Assembly: GCA_002448305.1 (NCBI GenBank)
Contig: DJWY01000036.1
Span: 1 to 47,314, forward strand
From: Selenomonadales bacterium UBA7018
Lineage (GTDB): Bacteria; Bacillota; Negativicutes; Selenomonadales; Selenomonadaceae
Direction: 5' to 3'
Length of the DNA stretch: 47,314 nucleotides
Both the position numbers and the translations under genes were made by a program. This document shows positions 15,584 through 22,830 of the stretch, in pieces; the first letter of the stretch is position 1, and each line of letters opens with the position of its first letter. Below the pieces are notes generated by a model. The model saw only the letters and a list, made by a program, of their open reading frames with translations. It searched no databases and had not been told where the DNA came from.

Positions 15584-17650
15584 TTACATTTTCATCGACC
15601 GCCGCTTGACTTCTTCCGCTAACGAAATGATTTTCCCGCTCACCGGCTCCCGATATTCCGATTTTTTACTTTCTAGCCTGTATGTTCGCGAATTTCTCAG
15701 CTCCAATTTGTTTTTCGGGCGCGGTAACTCAAATGTACTCTTCTCCACGTCAATTATCAGCAATCCTAACTCCTCAAATATCTTTATCACCCCGTCAAAT
15801 GCATACGTCGATAAATTTTGCCCGCTTTGGCTGTTAAATTCCTTCACGAGCGCACATAAATTAAATTTTTCCGTCATACTCCGCGCTTGACGCAAAAAAT
15901 TATATATCTCAAGCATTTTTTCCCGCTCTAATATCAATTCGCCCGTTTCTGCCGGCTCCAAACTCGAAATATTGCACTGTATCCGCACTTCGTCTCTCCA
16001 TTCGTTGATTTCCGGCTCGTAGGCTATGTCTATCGATTCATTTTCCACCAGCGGCGCAAGATTTCCACAATTCCACGCCACCGCACGGATATTTTTCTCC
16101 AAATCTATCGCAAAATTCAAATGCGCTCCGTCTTTGCCCATTGTACGCGCTGAACTCCCGCGAAAATTCTTATATCCCAACACAGGGCGCGGATTTCCTA
16201 TTCCATACGGCTCAAAGTTCACAAATTCTTGCGCAACCTCTAAATTTATCTGCGCAGGGTCAATTATCGCGTCCACATTCAATATCGGCTGAAAATCTTC
16301 GTCGCTCAACTTCCTACGAACATAATTATCAAACCGCAACGCGAATTCCTCCAAATTTTTCGCCGAAATGCTTAATCCTGCCGCTTGAGAGTGCCCGCCG
16401 TATTGCTCAAGCAATTCCGCCATCGAATCAAGCGCGTTTTTCATGTGCAACGTTAAAATGCTCCGACATGAGCCCCGATAACTTATTCCGTCCTGCGTCG
16501 TCAAAATTATCGTCGGCAAATTGTATCGCTCAACCAATTTCGACGCCGTCAAGCCAATTACGCCTTCTAACCACTTTTCGCCCGCAATTACTAGCGTGCT
16601 TAAGTCGCCGCCGCGCTCTTCGCGCATGATTCGCACTTTTTCTTCCGCTTCAAATAAAATTTTGTCCTCTATTTCCTTGCGCTTCTGGTTCAACTTGTTA
16701 AATCGCCGCGCTAATACTCTCGCTTCCTCTTCGTCCTCTATTAAAAGAAGTTTTAGCCCTTCGCTTGCCGTTTTCAGCCGCCCAACCGAATTTAAGCGCG
16801 GCGCAATCTGAAATGCCACGTGACCCGCCGAAATTCTCTTTTTTCCAGTCCCTGACGTGTTTACTAGCGCGTTTAAGCCTATGCATGGCGTTTCGCGCAT
16901 TATTTTTAAGCCAATGCGCACAATTTTTCTATTTTCCCCGACGAGCGGCACTAAATCTGCCACTGTCGCCAGCGCGGCTAGCTCTATGTCCGTTGTGTAG
17001 CTCTGAATTTCTATTCCGTTAAATTCCTGCGCCAGTGCTTGACTTATTTTGAACGCAACGCCCGCTCCACATAAATTTTTTTCAGGATATGGGCAATTTT
17101 TCTGATTCGGATTGACTACCGCGACCGCCGATTGAACTTTTTCCAGCGCGGGTAAGTGGTGGTCGGTTACTATCACGTCAATTAAATCTTTCACCGCGCA
17201 TATTTCCTTTTCGTTCGTGATTCCGCAATCTACGCTGATTAAAAGCCCGAAATTGTCCGCCGCAATCTTTTTCAGCGCAGGAATATTCAGCCCGTAACCT
17301 TCTGAACGCTCCGGTATATAACTTTCTACGTTCGCGCCGTAGCGTCTTAGCGTCCGAATTAAAATCGCTGACGCGCTCATTCCGTCAACGTCATAATCTC
17401 CATACACGCAAATTTTTTCGCCCGCGTCCAATGCCTTTTTGATTCTGTCAACGGTCTCTCGCATTCCTAACATTAAAAACGGGTCGTGAAATGGCGATTT
17501 TTCCGGCTCCCAATAATTTTTCGCCGCTTGCGCGTCTCTTATCCCGCGTTGACATAATACTTTCGCCGTCAAATCACTTATGCCCAATTCCTCAGCGATT
17601 TTTTTCACCGTCTCTGGATTCGATTCTCTCATCTGCCATTTTTTACGCAT
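15584..17650 (-). CDS. recJ: single-stranded-DNA-specific exonuclease RecJ
   Basis: 688 residues from ATG 17650. DHH/DHHA1 family 5'-3' exonuclease acting on single-stranded DNA in recombination and repair. Motifs: VYGDYDVDGMSASAIL (DHH motif I), VDCGIT, the VTDHHLP motif, then the linker and DHHA1 domain with GGHSQAAGLSI, and an OB-type C-terminal domain (about 440-550). A further C-terminal region resembles the extension seen in Firmicute RecJ. The frame is open upstream to 17725, but the start at 17650 has AAAGGAG 8 bases upstream and a sigma-A promoter lies at 17674-17702, so the upstream codons are not translated. It is followed by relA/spoT, a common Firmicute arrangement. Confidence 0.95.
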   Translation of the reverse strand: MRKKWQMRESNPETVKKIAEELGISDLTAKVLCQRGIRDAQAAKNYWEPEKSPFHDPFLMLGMRETVDRIKKALDAGEKICVYGDYDVDGMSASAILIRTLRRYGANVESYIPERSEGYGLNIPALKKIAADNFGLLISVDCGITNEKEICAVKDLIDVIVTDHHLPALEKVQSAVAVVNPNQKNCPYPEKNLCGAGVAFKISQALAQEFNGIEIQSYTTDIELAALATVADLVPLVGENRKIVRIGLKIMRETPCIGLNALVNTSGTGKKRISAGHVAFQIAPRLNSVGRLKTASEGLKLLLIEDEEEARVLARRFNKLNQKRKEIEDKILFEAEEKVRIMREERGGDLSTLVIAGEKWLEGVIGLTASKLVERYNLPTIILTTQDGISYRGSCRSILTLHMKNALDSMAELLEQYGGHSQAAGLSISAKNLEEFALRFDNYVRRKLSDEDFQPILNVDAIIDPAQINLEVAQEFVNFEPYGIGNPRPVLGYKNFRGSSARTMGKDGAHLNFAIDLEKNIRAVAWNCGNLAPLVENESIDIAYEPEINEWRDEVRIQCNISSLEPAETGELILEREKMLEIYNFLRQARSMTEKFNLCALVKEFNSQSGQNLSTYAFDGVIKIFEELGLLIIDVEKSTFELPRPKNKLELRNSRTYRLESKKSEYREPVSGKIISLAEEVKRRSMKM

Positions 17651-17673
17651 GTTAAATTCTCCTTTACCGCCCG

Positions 17674-17702
17674 ATTGTACAATTCTTTTGCGAAACTGTC
17701 CA
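17674..17702 (-). promoter_or_regulatory. sigma-A promoter of recJ
   Basis: Minus strand: -35 TGGACA (17702-17697), 17-base spacer, -10 TACAAT (17679-17674), 24 bases before the recJ start. It shares GACAGTTT and AAAGAATTGTACAATC with the relA/spoT promoter. Confidence 0.75.
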
Positions 17703-17776
17703 CAGCTAAAAATCTCAACGCCCATTTTACAAAACCGCCCCCCATATATAGGATTTCGTTATTCGCGCCCGAAAAT

Positions 17777-17798
17777 CGCCTTTCACTGGCGTTTTTTT
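17777..17798 (+). terminator. short hairpin with T-run upstream of recJ
   Basis: CGCC (17777-17780) pairs with GGCG (17788-17791) and is followed by seven T. No plus-strand gene ends here; on the minus strand it would give only a GATTTT tail. An extended -10 (TGTTATAAT) follows at about 17800-17807. Confidence 0.4.
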
Positions 17799-17898
17799 AT
17801 GTTATAATGGCTTTAAAGGTAATTTTCATGACTAAAAAGAGCTTAAACACCATTTCGCCAACTTTTTCGGCTTTCGCAACTTCGATTCCATTACAATT

Positions 17899-17963
17899 CC
17901 GCTTGTTACGCAAGAAGTTGAGCACTTTGCGGAATTTTTACAACTCCGAAACGATTTTTTCAA
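17899..17963 (-). pseudogene. relic of a second Fst-like toxin gene (promoter joined to the C-terminal codons)
   Basis: The sequence at 17935-17963 repeats the toxin promoter of the neighbouring locus almost exactly (-35 TTGAAA, 17-base spacer, -10 TAAAAA). Directly after it on the minus strand come codons reading KVLNFLRNKR, matching the C-terminal VLDFLRKRR of the intact peptide at 18153-18251. The ribosome site and most of the reading frame are missing, as if deleted between two short repeats. Confidence 0.55.
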
Positions 17964-17973
17964 ACAAATTGGC

Positions 17974-18002
17974 TTGCAAAAGGGATTTTTGGCTGATATA
18001 AT
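17974..18002 (+). promoter_or_regulatory. promoter of the antisense RNA of type I locus 1
   Basis: Plus strand: -35 TTGCAA (17974-17979), 17-base spacer, consensus -10 TATAAT (17997-18002). No good reading frame follows; the transcript would run into the region complementary to the toxin start. Confidence 0.7.
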
Positions 18003-18008
18003 AAATTC

Positions 18009-18117
18009 AACCAGAAAAGAAACTCCAAAGTATCACCAAACGTGCCGCCTCCTTTCGTCTAGCCAACGATTGGAGGTTTCGCGCTTTAAAAACAGAAAAC
18101 CCCGCCGAGAGCGGGGC
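18009..18117 (+). ncRNA. candidate antisense antitoxin RNA of Fst/par-like locus 1
   Basis: A transcript starting near 18009 would contain 18011-18037, a direct repeat of 18231-18260. The second copy covers the ribosome site and first codons of the toxin gene on the opposite strand, so the RNA would pair with the toxin mRNA's translation start. It heads toward the hairpin at 18100-18116 shared with the toxin transcript. This is the layout of the par/Fst loci (convergent RNAs, direct repeats, shared terminator). The 3' end is uncertain because the plus-strand side of the hairpin lacks a T-run. Confidence 0.55.
18088..18116 (-). terminator. terminator of the locus 1 toxin mRNA
   Basis: CCCCGC (18100-18105) pairs with GCGGGG (18111-18116); on the minus strand it is followed by TTTTCTGTTTTT. 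It lies 37 bases after the toxin stop codon. Confidence 0.75.
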
Positions 18118-18152
18118 TGGGTCGAAGTGGAACCCTTTGTAGAGTGCCCGAA

Positions 18153-18251
18153 TCACCGACGTTTGCGCAAGAAGTCGAGCACGCGGTGGACGCCATAGCC
18201 AATGACGGAGTCACCTATCGTCTTAATTAACCAGAAAAGGAAATCTTCCAA
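18153..18251 (-). CDS. 32-residue Fst-like type I toxin peptide
   Basis: TTG start at 18251 with a strong GGGAGGTG ribosome site 5-8 bases upstream. It encodes a 32-residue peptide: acidic N-terminus (MEDF), a hydrophobic amphipathic stretch (LFWLIKTIGDSVIGYGV) and a basic end (HRVLDFLRKRR). Size and pattern resemble Fst/Ldr membrane toxins, whose ends also read like ISRVLDEE. It has its own promoter (18303-18331) and terminator (18088-18116), and a convergent antisense RNA gene lies downstream. Toxicity is inferred from layout and composition only; a harmless small membrane peptide cannot be excluded. Confidence 0.65.
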   Translation of the reverse strand: MEDFLFWLIKTIGDSVIGYGVHRVLDFLRKRR

Positions 18252-18302
18252 AATATCACCTCCCTTCCCTCGCCTGAAGGGATTCACGGCGGTGATAAAC
18301 AC

Positions 18303-18331
18303 ATTTTACAACGCAGAAACGATTTTTTCAA
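18303..18331 (-). promoter_or_regulatory. promoter of the locus 1 toxin gene
   Basis: Minus strand: -35 TTGAAA (18331-18326), 17-base spacer, -10 TAAAAT (18308-18303). The leader would be about 45 bases. The same promoter sequence is duplicated at 17935-17963. Confidence 0.7.
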
Positions 18332-18370
18332 TAAAAAAGCCGTCACGCTATTTGGACGGCGATTTTTTTT
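18331..18370 (-). terminator. bidirectional terminator after rlmD
   Basis: GCCGTC (18339-18344) pairs with GACGGC (18355-18360), flanked by an A-run on the left and eight T on the right, so it works on both strands. On the minus strand it directly follows the rlmD stop. Confidence 0.8.
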
Positions 18371-19697
18371 ATGATTTAACGAGTTGAGCGACGCTTTCAA
18401 CGTGCGAAGTGAATGGAAACATATCGACGGGCTGAATTTTTTTAGTTTTATAGCCGAAATCGTCTAAAATCTTCAAATCGCGAGCTAAAGTGGCGGGATT
18501 GCAGGAAACGTAGATAATTCTTTCTGGATTCATGGCGGCGAATGTTTCGAGAACTTTTTTATCGCAACCAGCGCGTGGCGGGTCGACGATAACAATTTCA
18601 GCGTAAATTCCGTCGTTAAAAAGCTTCGGAATGACTTTTACGGCGTCGCCGACGATAAATTCAGCGTTTTTGATATGATTTTGGCGGGAATTTTTAATTG
18701 CGTCGCTGATAGCGGAAGAAACGACTTCAATTCCGATAACTTTGCGAACTTTTTTAGCCATAAACAAAGAAATCGTCCCGGTGCCGCAGTAAGCGTCGAT
18801 AATCAGTTCATTTCCGCGAATTTCGGCGAAATCGAGCGCAGTTTTGTATAAAATTTCAGCCTGCGCGGTATTTACTTGGAAAAACGAACGCGCCGAGATA
18901 TTGAAAGTTAATTCGCCAATTTTATCGTGAATCGTCGGTTTTCCGTATAAAATTTTCGTATCGCGCCCTAAAATAACGTTATTGTGAAAAGTTTGTACGT
19001 TTTGCTGAATACTGGTGACGTTTGGGATTTCTTTAAGCAAAGCGCGGATAAAATTCTTTTCATTCGGGAAATTTTTAGTGGCAGTGACAAGAACAATCAT
19101 AAATTCGCCGTTGTAACCGACGCGCCCCATAACATGACGTAAAAAACCTTTGTGAGTGTCCTCGTTATAAGGTTGAAGGTTAAATTTCGTGGCGATTTTG
19201 CGGACGGCGGCTAAAATTTCGTCATTTTTAGCGTTCTGAATCATACAAGAGGAGGTATCGATAATTTTATGACTTCCGCGAGCATAACAGCCGATTTTTA
19301 GATTTTTCCCGACAGGAAATTGCATTTTATTGCGGTAGCGCAAGGGATTATCCATTCCGAGCGCGTTTAGAATTTCCACGCCGTTAATTTTGCCGATTCT
19401 TTCGACCGCGTCGACGATTTGCTGACGTTTCCACTTCAACTGCGCGGAATAGCTTAAATTTTGTAGCTGACAGCCGCCGCAATCATTATAAAGCGGGCAA
19501 AATGGCTCCGTACGTTCGGGCGAAGGCTTTACGACTTCTAAAAGCTTAGCGACGGCGTAATTTTTCTTGTGCGTTTGAATTTCGGCTAAAATTTCTTCGC
19601 CGGGCAGTGCGCCTTCGACAAAAATAATAAGCTCATCGAGTTTGCCGACGCCTTCACCCGATGAGCCTAAACTATGGATTTTAATTAGCTGTGGCAT
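18369..19697 (-). CDS. rlmD: 23S rRNA (uracil-C5)-methyltransferase, RlmD family
   Basis: 442 residues. N-terminal TRAM domain (about 1-55), an Fe-S cysteine set (FCPLYNDCGGCQ, C67, C73, C76, plus a later Cys near 152 in SSCMIQN), and a class I SAM methyltransferase fold with DAYCGTGTISLF (motif I), VDPPRAGCD, and the catalytic YVSCNPATLARDL. It makes m5U in 23S rRNA (U1939 and/or U747 in Firmicutes, where one enzyme, RlmCD, may do both). The start at ATG 19697 overlaps the ribF stop by 17 bases, so translation is coupled. A bidirectional terminator follows the stop. Confidence 0.93.
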   Translation of the reverse strand: MPQLIKIHSLGSSGEGVGKLDELIIFVEGALPGEEILAEIQTHKKNYAVAKLLEVVKPSPERTEPFCPLYNDCGGCQLQNLSYSAQLKWKRQQIVDAVERIGKINGVEILNALGMDNPLRYRNKMQFPVGKNLKIGCYARGSHKIIDTSSCMIQNAKNDEILAAVRKIATKFNLQPYNEDTHKGFLRHVMGRVGYNGEFMIVLVTATKNFPNEKNFIRALLKEIPNVTSIQQNVQTFHNNVILGRDTKILYGKPTIHDKIGELTFNISARSFFQVNTAQAEILYKTALDFAEIRGNELIIDAYCGTGTISLFMAKKVRKVIGIEVVSSAISDAIKNSRQNHIKNAEFIVGDAVKVIPKLFNDGIYAEIVIVDPPRAGCDKKVLETFAAMNPERIIYVSCNPATLARDLKILDDFGYKTKKIQPVDMFPFTSHVESVAQLVKS

Positions 19698-20604
19698 TTC
19701 GCATTATCCTTAAATCTTCATTGAGTTGAGTTTTTAAATCGTCGACGGAGCTAAAAATTTTTTCGTCGCGAATTTTGCTGATGAAACTGATAAAAATTTC
19801 CTCACCGTAGATATTTTCGCTGAAATGGTCGATAAAAACTTCCAGACGGCGTTTCGCGACCTTAAAAGTTGGATTATCGCCGATGTTGGCAATGCCGTTA
19901 TAAAATTTGCCACGAACTTTGACGCGAACGATATACGCGCCGTTCGGAAGCATAGCTCTGCGGTCTGAAATTTCGAGATTAGCAGTCGGGAAGCCGATTT
20001 TGCGTCCGCGCCGGTCGCCATTTACGACTTTTCCGGAATAAGTGAAATTTCTTCCCAGAAGTTGATTAGCGGAAATCAAATCGCCCGCCGCAATCAGTGC
20101 GCGAATTCTGGTACTGCTGACAATCTTTCTATCGACCGTGAAGCTTTGACAAACTTCCGCTTTGAAGCCGTAATTTTCGCCCTCGCGCAGGAGTAAACGC
20201 CCATTGCCGCGCCCGAATCGCCCAAAAGTATAATTCGGACCGGTGACGACGTAAGCTGGAGAAATTTTTTCCTGCAGAAGTTCTAAGAATTCTTCGGGCG
20301 ACTTTTTACTGAACTCTTTGGTAAACGGAATTTCGATTAGGACATCAACGCCCATGTTAGAAAAAATTTCGCGGCGCAGATTTTTATTGCTAATCATAAG
20401 CGGGGCATCGTCGGGCGCAATGACGGTTAGCGGGTGATTAGAAAAGGTAAAGACAATGGCAGTGCCGCCGATTTCCTTAGCCTTATCGATAGCGTGATTG
20501 ATAACGCTGGCGTGCCCCAAGTGAACGCCGTCGAACATGCCGAGCGCGACGACTGGACGCGGATATTTTTTAGTTAGCCCTGTAATTTTCTTTATGATTT
20601 CCAA
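19681..20604 (-). CDS. ribF: bifunctional riboflavin kinase/FAD synthetase
   Basis: 307 residues. The N-terminal FAD synthetase half has the nucleotidyltransferase motif LGMFDGVHLGHASVI (about 21-36) and STRIRALI (about 165); the C-terminal riboflavin kinase half has GDRRGRKIGFPTANLEI and NGIANIGDNPTF. It phosphorylates riboflavin to FMN and adenylates FMN to FAD. The only start that fits the family N-terminus is TTG 20604, with AAGGGA about 9 bases upstream. It sits 13 bases after the YgbA-type gene and overlaps rlmD. Confidence 0.95.
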   Translation of the reverse strand: MEIIKKITGLTKKYPRPVVALGMFDGVHLGHASVINHAIDKAKEIGGTAIVFTFSNHPLTVIAPDDAPLMISNKNLRREIFSNMGVDVLIEIPFTKEFSKKSPEEFLELLQEKISPAYVVTGPNYTFGRFGRGNGRLLLREGENYGFKAEVCQSFTVDRKIVSSTRIRALIAAGDLISANQLLGRNFTYSGKVVNGDRRGRKIGFPTANLEISDRRAMLPNGAYIVRVKVRGKFYNGIANIGDNPTFKVAKRRLEVFIDHFSENIYGEEIFISFISKIRDEKIFSSVDDLKTQLNEDLRIMRNATAN

Positions 20605-20617
20605 TTTCTTACGTCCC

Positions 20618-21109
20618 TTACTTTTTCTTGCGCTTTTTGGCTTTTTTCGGCGAGCGAGTAGCGTTAGCGAGTTTAGCCTTCATTTTTTCTTCTTGTTCCT
20701 TTTGCTTATCGGTAGATTTTTTATCGCGCTGCATTTTGGCATATTCCGCGCCTAGACCGGCGATTTTATGCTTAACAGTCATAATCGGGTGGCTCAGGAG
20801 CATTTTTTTCTGTCCGCCCTTCATAATTTCTAAAAATTCGTTGGTATAGCGTTCGCCGAAGCAAGGCGTTTCGCATTGTTCGCAAATGGGCTTGCCAATA
20901 CCGTAAGGACAGCGGCTAATTTTAATCATGACGGTTGAGAGGATAGCGGTACATTTGGCGCAGAGTTTGTTATCGGTCGTGCCGTGATTAGCGTTGCAAT
21001 ATTTGCCGAAAGTCTTACGGATATTTTCTTTTTCGTTCGGGATATTATTTTTAAGTTCGGGCTCCTTGCGCTTAGGCAGGATACTTTTAATTTTGTCGAG
21101 GATTCCCAT
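20618..21109 (-). CDS. YgbA-type (nitrous oxide-stimulated promoter) family protein
   Basis: 163 residues from ATG 21109, which has AAAGGAGC 9 bases upstream; a longer in-frame extension to 21202 lacks a ribosome site and crosses the promoter. The core resembles the YgbA_NO family: HG-x-LCAKCTAIL, RCPYGIGKPICEQCETPCF with its cysteines, and the MLLSHPIMTVKHK stretch. The tail is very lysine-rich (KKAKKRKKK) and may bind nucleic acid or be disordered. YgbA in E. coli is linked to nitric oxide stress. The Cys pattern could hold an Fe-S cluster or zinc. It is first in an operon with ribF and rlmD. Confidence 0.75.
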   Translation of the reverse strand: MGILDKIKSILPKRKEPELKNNIPNEKENIRKTFGKYCNANHGTTDNKLCAKCTAILSTVMIKISRCPYGIGKPICEQCETPCFGERYTNEFLEIMKGGQKKMLLSHPIMTVKHKIAGLGAEYAKMQRDKKSTDKQKEQEEKMKAKLANATRSPKKAKKRKKK

Positions 21110-21140
21110 TTTCAAAGCTCCTTTCGAGTGGAATTGACTT

Positions 21141-21169
21141 ATTTTAAATGCCGCGCAGGATAAAAGCAA
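21141..21169 (-). promoter_or_regulatory. promoter of ygbA-like/ribF/rlmD operon
   Basis: Minus strand: -35 TTGCTT (21169-21164), 17-base spacer, -10 TAAAAT (21146-21141), about 32 bases before the start. Confidence 0.6.
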
Positions 21170-21178
21170 GAATTTTAT

Positions 21179-21208
21179 TTGACACGGATTTAACTTCAAC
21201 ATTAAAAT
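21179..21208 (+). promoter_or_regulatory. promoter of the MFS transporter operon
   Basis: Plus strand: consensus -35 TTGACA (21179-21184), 18-base spacer, -10 TAAAAT (21203-21208), 24 bases before the start. Back to back with the ygbA-like promoter, 9 bases apart. Confidence 0.7.
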
Positions 21209-21231
21209 GCAGTTCGGAGGCGATTAAGTTC

Positions 21232-22389
21232 ATGGACAAGAAAAATTTGCTGATATTCATTCTAATGGTTGGCGTTTTCGGGATATTGAATACCGAAATG
21301 GGCTTTATCGGAATCTTGCCGTACATTTCCGAGCGATACGGCGTAACGATAGTGCACGCAGGACTTTTAATCAGCCTATTTGCGTTGGGCGTGGCGATAG
21401 CGGGTCCGACAATGCCGCTGATTTTCTCGCGATTCAATCGGAAATACGTAATGCTTTTAGTTTTGGGATTGTTCACGGTCTGCAACACAATTTCGATTTT
21501 CGCGCAGGATTTCGATTTGCTGTTAGCGGTTAGGGTGTTGCCGGCATTTTTCCACCCGGTTTATTGTTCAATGGCGTTTACAGTTGCGGCAATGGTCGTA
21601 GGAGCTAAAGAGGCTCCAAAGGCGGTCGCTAAAATAAATATCGGCGTGGCGGCGGGAATGGTCGTCGGCGTGCCGATAAGCAACTTTTTAGCTGAAAGGA
21701 TTTCCTTAACGGCGTCGATGACATTTTTTGCGCTGGTGACGTTCGCGGCATTATTGGCGACGATTTTTTATGTGCCGTCAATGCCCGTCAAAAAAGTTAT
21801 GAGCTACGGCAGTCAGCTAAAAATTTTGCACAAGAAAGTTTTATGGGCGTCTATATTGGCAGTAATTTTCTTGGACGGGTCGATATTCGGCGTGTTCAAC
21901 TACGCGGCTGAGTATTTAGCGAAAGTTTCACAAGTCGCGCCGAGTTCAGTCAGTGCAATGCTATTTATTTTCGGCGTGTGCAATATATTCGGAAGCATGT
22001 TAGCGGGAAATTTGCTGACGATTAAACCGCTCGCGACGGTAAAATTTTTCCCATTCATATTGGCGGCAGTGTACGTTGCATTTTTCAACGAGCCGAATTT
22101 TTATCTGCTAACGGTGCTGATAATTTTTTGGGGAATATTGGCGGGCGTCGCGGCGAACATTTATCAATTTTGGATATTCCGAGCTGCTCCGGAGGCTCCA
22201 GACTTTGCTAATGGGATTTTCTTGACGTCAGCGAATTTAGGTTGCATGGCGGGGACGGCGTTTAGCGGATTATTCATTGACGGCTTGGGGATACCTTACG
22301 TAATTTTCGGCGGGATAATTTTCGCGATAGGTTCGGCTGTCGTGATATGGATTCAATCTGCGCGGAAAGAATTAAATCCTTTGAGGTGA
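21232..22389 (+). CDS. MFS drug/metabolite efflux transporter (DHA1, AraJ/CmlA-like)
   Basis: 385 residues with about 12 predicted membrane helices. Features of DHA1 antiporters: NTEMGFIGILPYISERYGV in the first helix-loop, and a conserved motif A-like loop in FSRFNRKYVMLL. The start at ATG 21232 follows GGAGG by 11 bases; the open frame extends 28 codons upstream but into the promoter. Proton-driven export of a drug, sugar or amino-acid derivative is typical; the substrate cannot be read from sequence. It is followed after 4 bases by the lipoprotein gene, suggesting a three-gene unit. Confidence 0.88.
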   Translation: MDKKNLLIFILMVGVFGILNTEMGFIGILPYISERYGVTIVHAGLLISLFALGVAIAGPTMPLIFSRFNRKYVMLLVLGLFTVCNTISIFAQDFDLLLAVRVLPAFFHPVYCSMAFTVAAMVVGAKEAPKAVAKINIGVAAGMVVGVPISNFLAERISLTASMTFFALVTFAALLATIFYVPSMPVKKVMSYGSQLKILHKKVLWASILAVIFLDGSIFGVFNYAAEYLAKVSQVAPSSVSAMLFIFGVCNIFGSMLAGNLLTIKPLATVKFFPFILAAVYVAFFNEPNFYLLTVLIIFWGILAGVAANIYQFWIFRAAPEAPDFANGIFLTSANLGCMAGTAFSGLFIDGLGIPYVIFGGIIFAIGSAVVIWIQSARKELNPLR

Positions 22390-22393
22390 CGAA

Positions 22394-22825
22394 ATGAAAA
22401 AATTTTTAGCGATAATCTGCGCGGCGTTGCTAATGACGGGTTGCGGAGGCAATTCAAAAGCGCAGGAGGTAAAAGTTATGGACAGCGTAAAAATTTCTAT
22501 TAACGGGCAAAATTTTTCGGCGCGACTTGAAGATAATTTGAGTGCGCGAGCCTTTGCGGAAAAATTGCCGCTTGAAGTCGACATGCAAGAGCTTAATGGC
22601 AACGAGAAATATTTTTATCTGGATAGCGATTTGCCGAGCGATTCCGAGCGCATTAAACAGATTCACGCGGGCGATTTAATGTTATTCGGCTCAAATTGCG
22701 TCGTAATTTTTTACAAAGATTTTTCGACGAGCTACAGTTATACGAGATTGGGCAAAATCGACAACGCCGCGAGCTTGGCAAAAGTTTTGGGCGCAGGTAA
22801 TATTCATGTAACATTTAAGGAGTGA
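22394..22825 (+). CDS. lipoprotein with cyclophilin-like domain
   Basis: 143 residues. A lipoprotein signal peptide (FLAIICAALLMTGC, lipobox LMTGC, modified Cys17) is followed by a domain of about 110 residues resembling the cyclophilin-like fold family: VKISINGQNFSARLEDN, LNGNEKYFYLDSDLPSD, HAGDLMLFGSNCVVIFYKDF and LGKIDNAASL. This family often lies near oxidoreductases or hydrolases; no catalytic activity is established. ATG 22394 has GAGGTG upstream that overlaps the transporter stop, and the next gene follows at once, so expression is coupled. Confidence 0.82.
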   Translation: MKKFLAIICAALLMTGCGGNSKAQEVKVMDSVKISINGQNFSARLEDNLSARAFAEKLPLEVDMQELNGNEKYFYLDSDLPSDSERIKQIHAGDLMLFGSNCVVIFYKDFSTSYSYTRLGKIDNAASLAKVLGAGNIHVTFKE

Positions 22826-22830
22826 TTTTT

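Noticed and set aside
17828..18001. 57-codon plus-strand frame with a weak AAAGG site and an extended -10 upstream
   Set aside because: Its body is made of the toxin relic and promoter repeat, and it ends on the -10 box of the antisense RNA promoter; better explained by these elements than as a gene.
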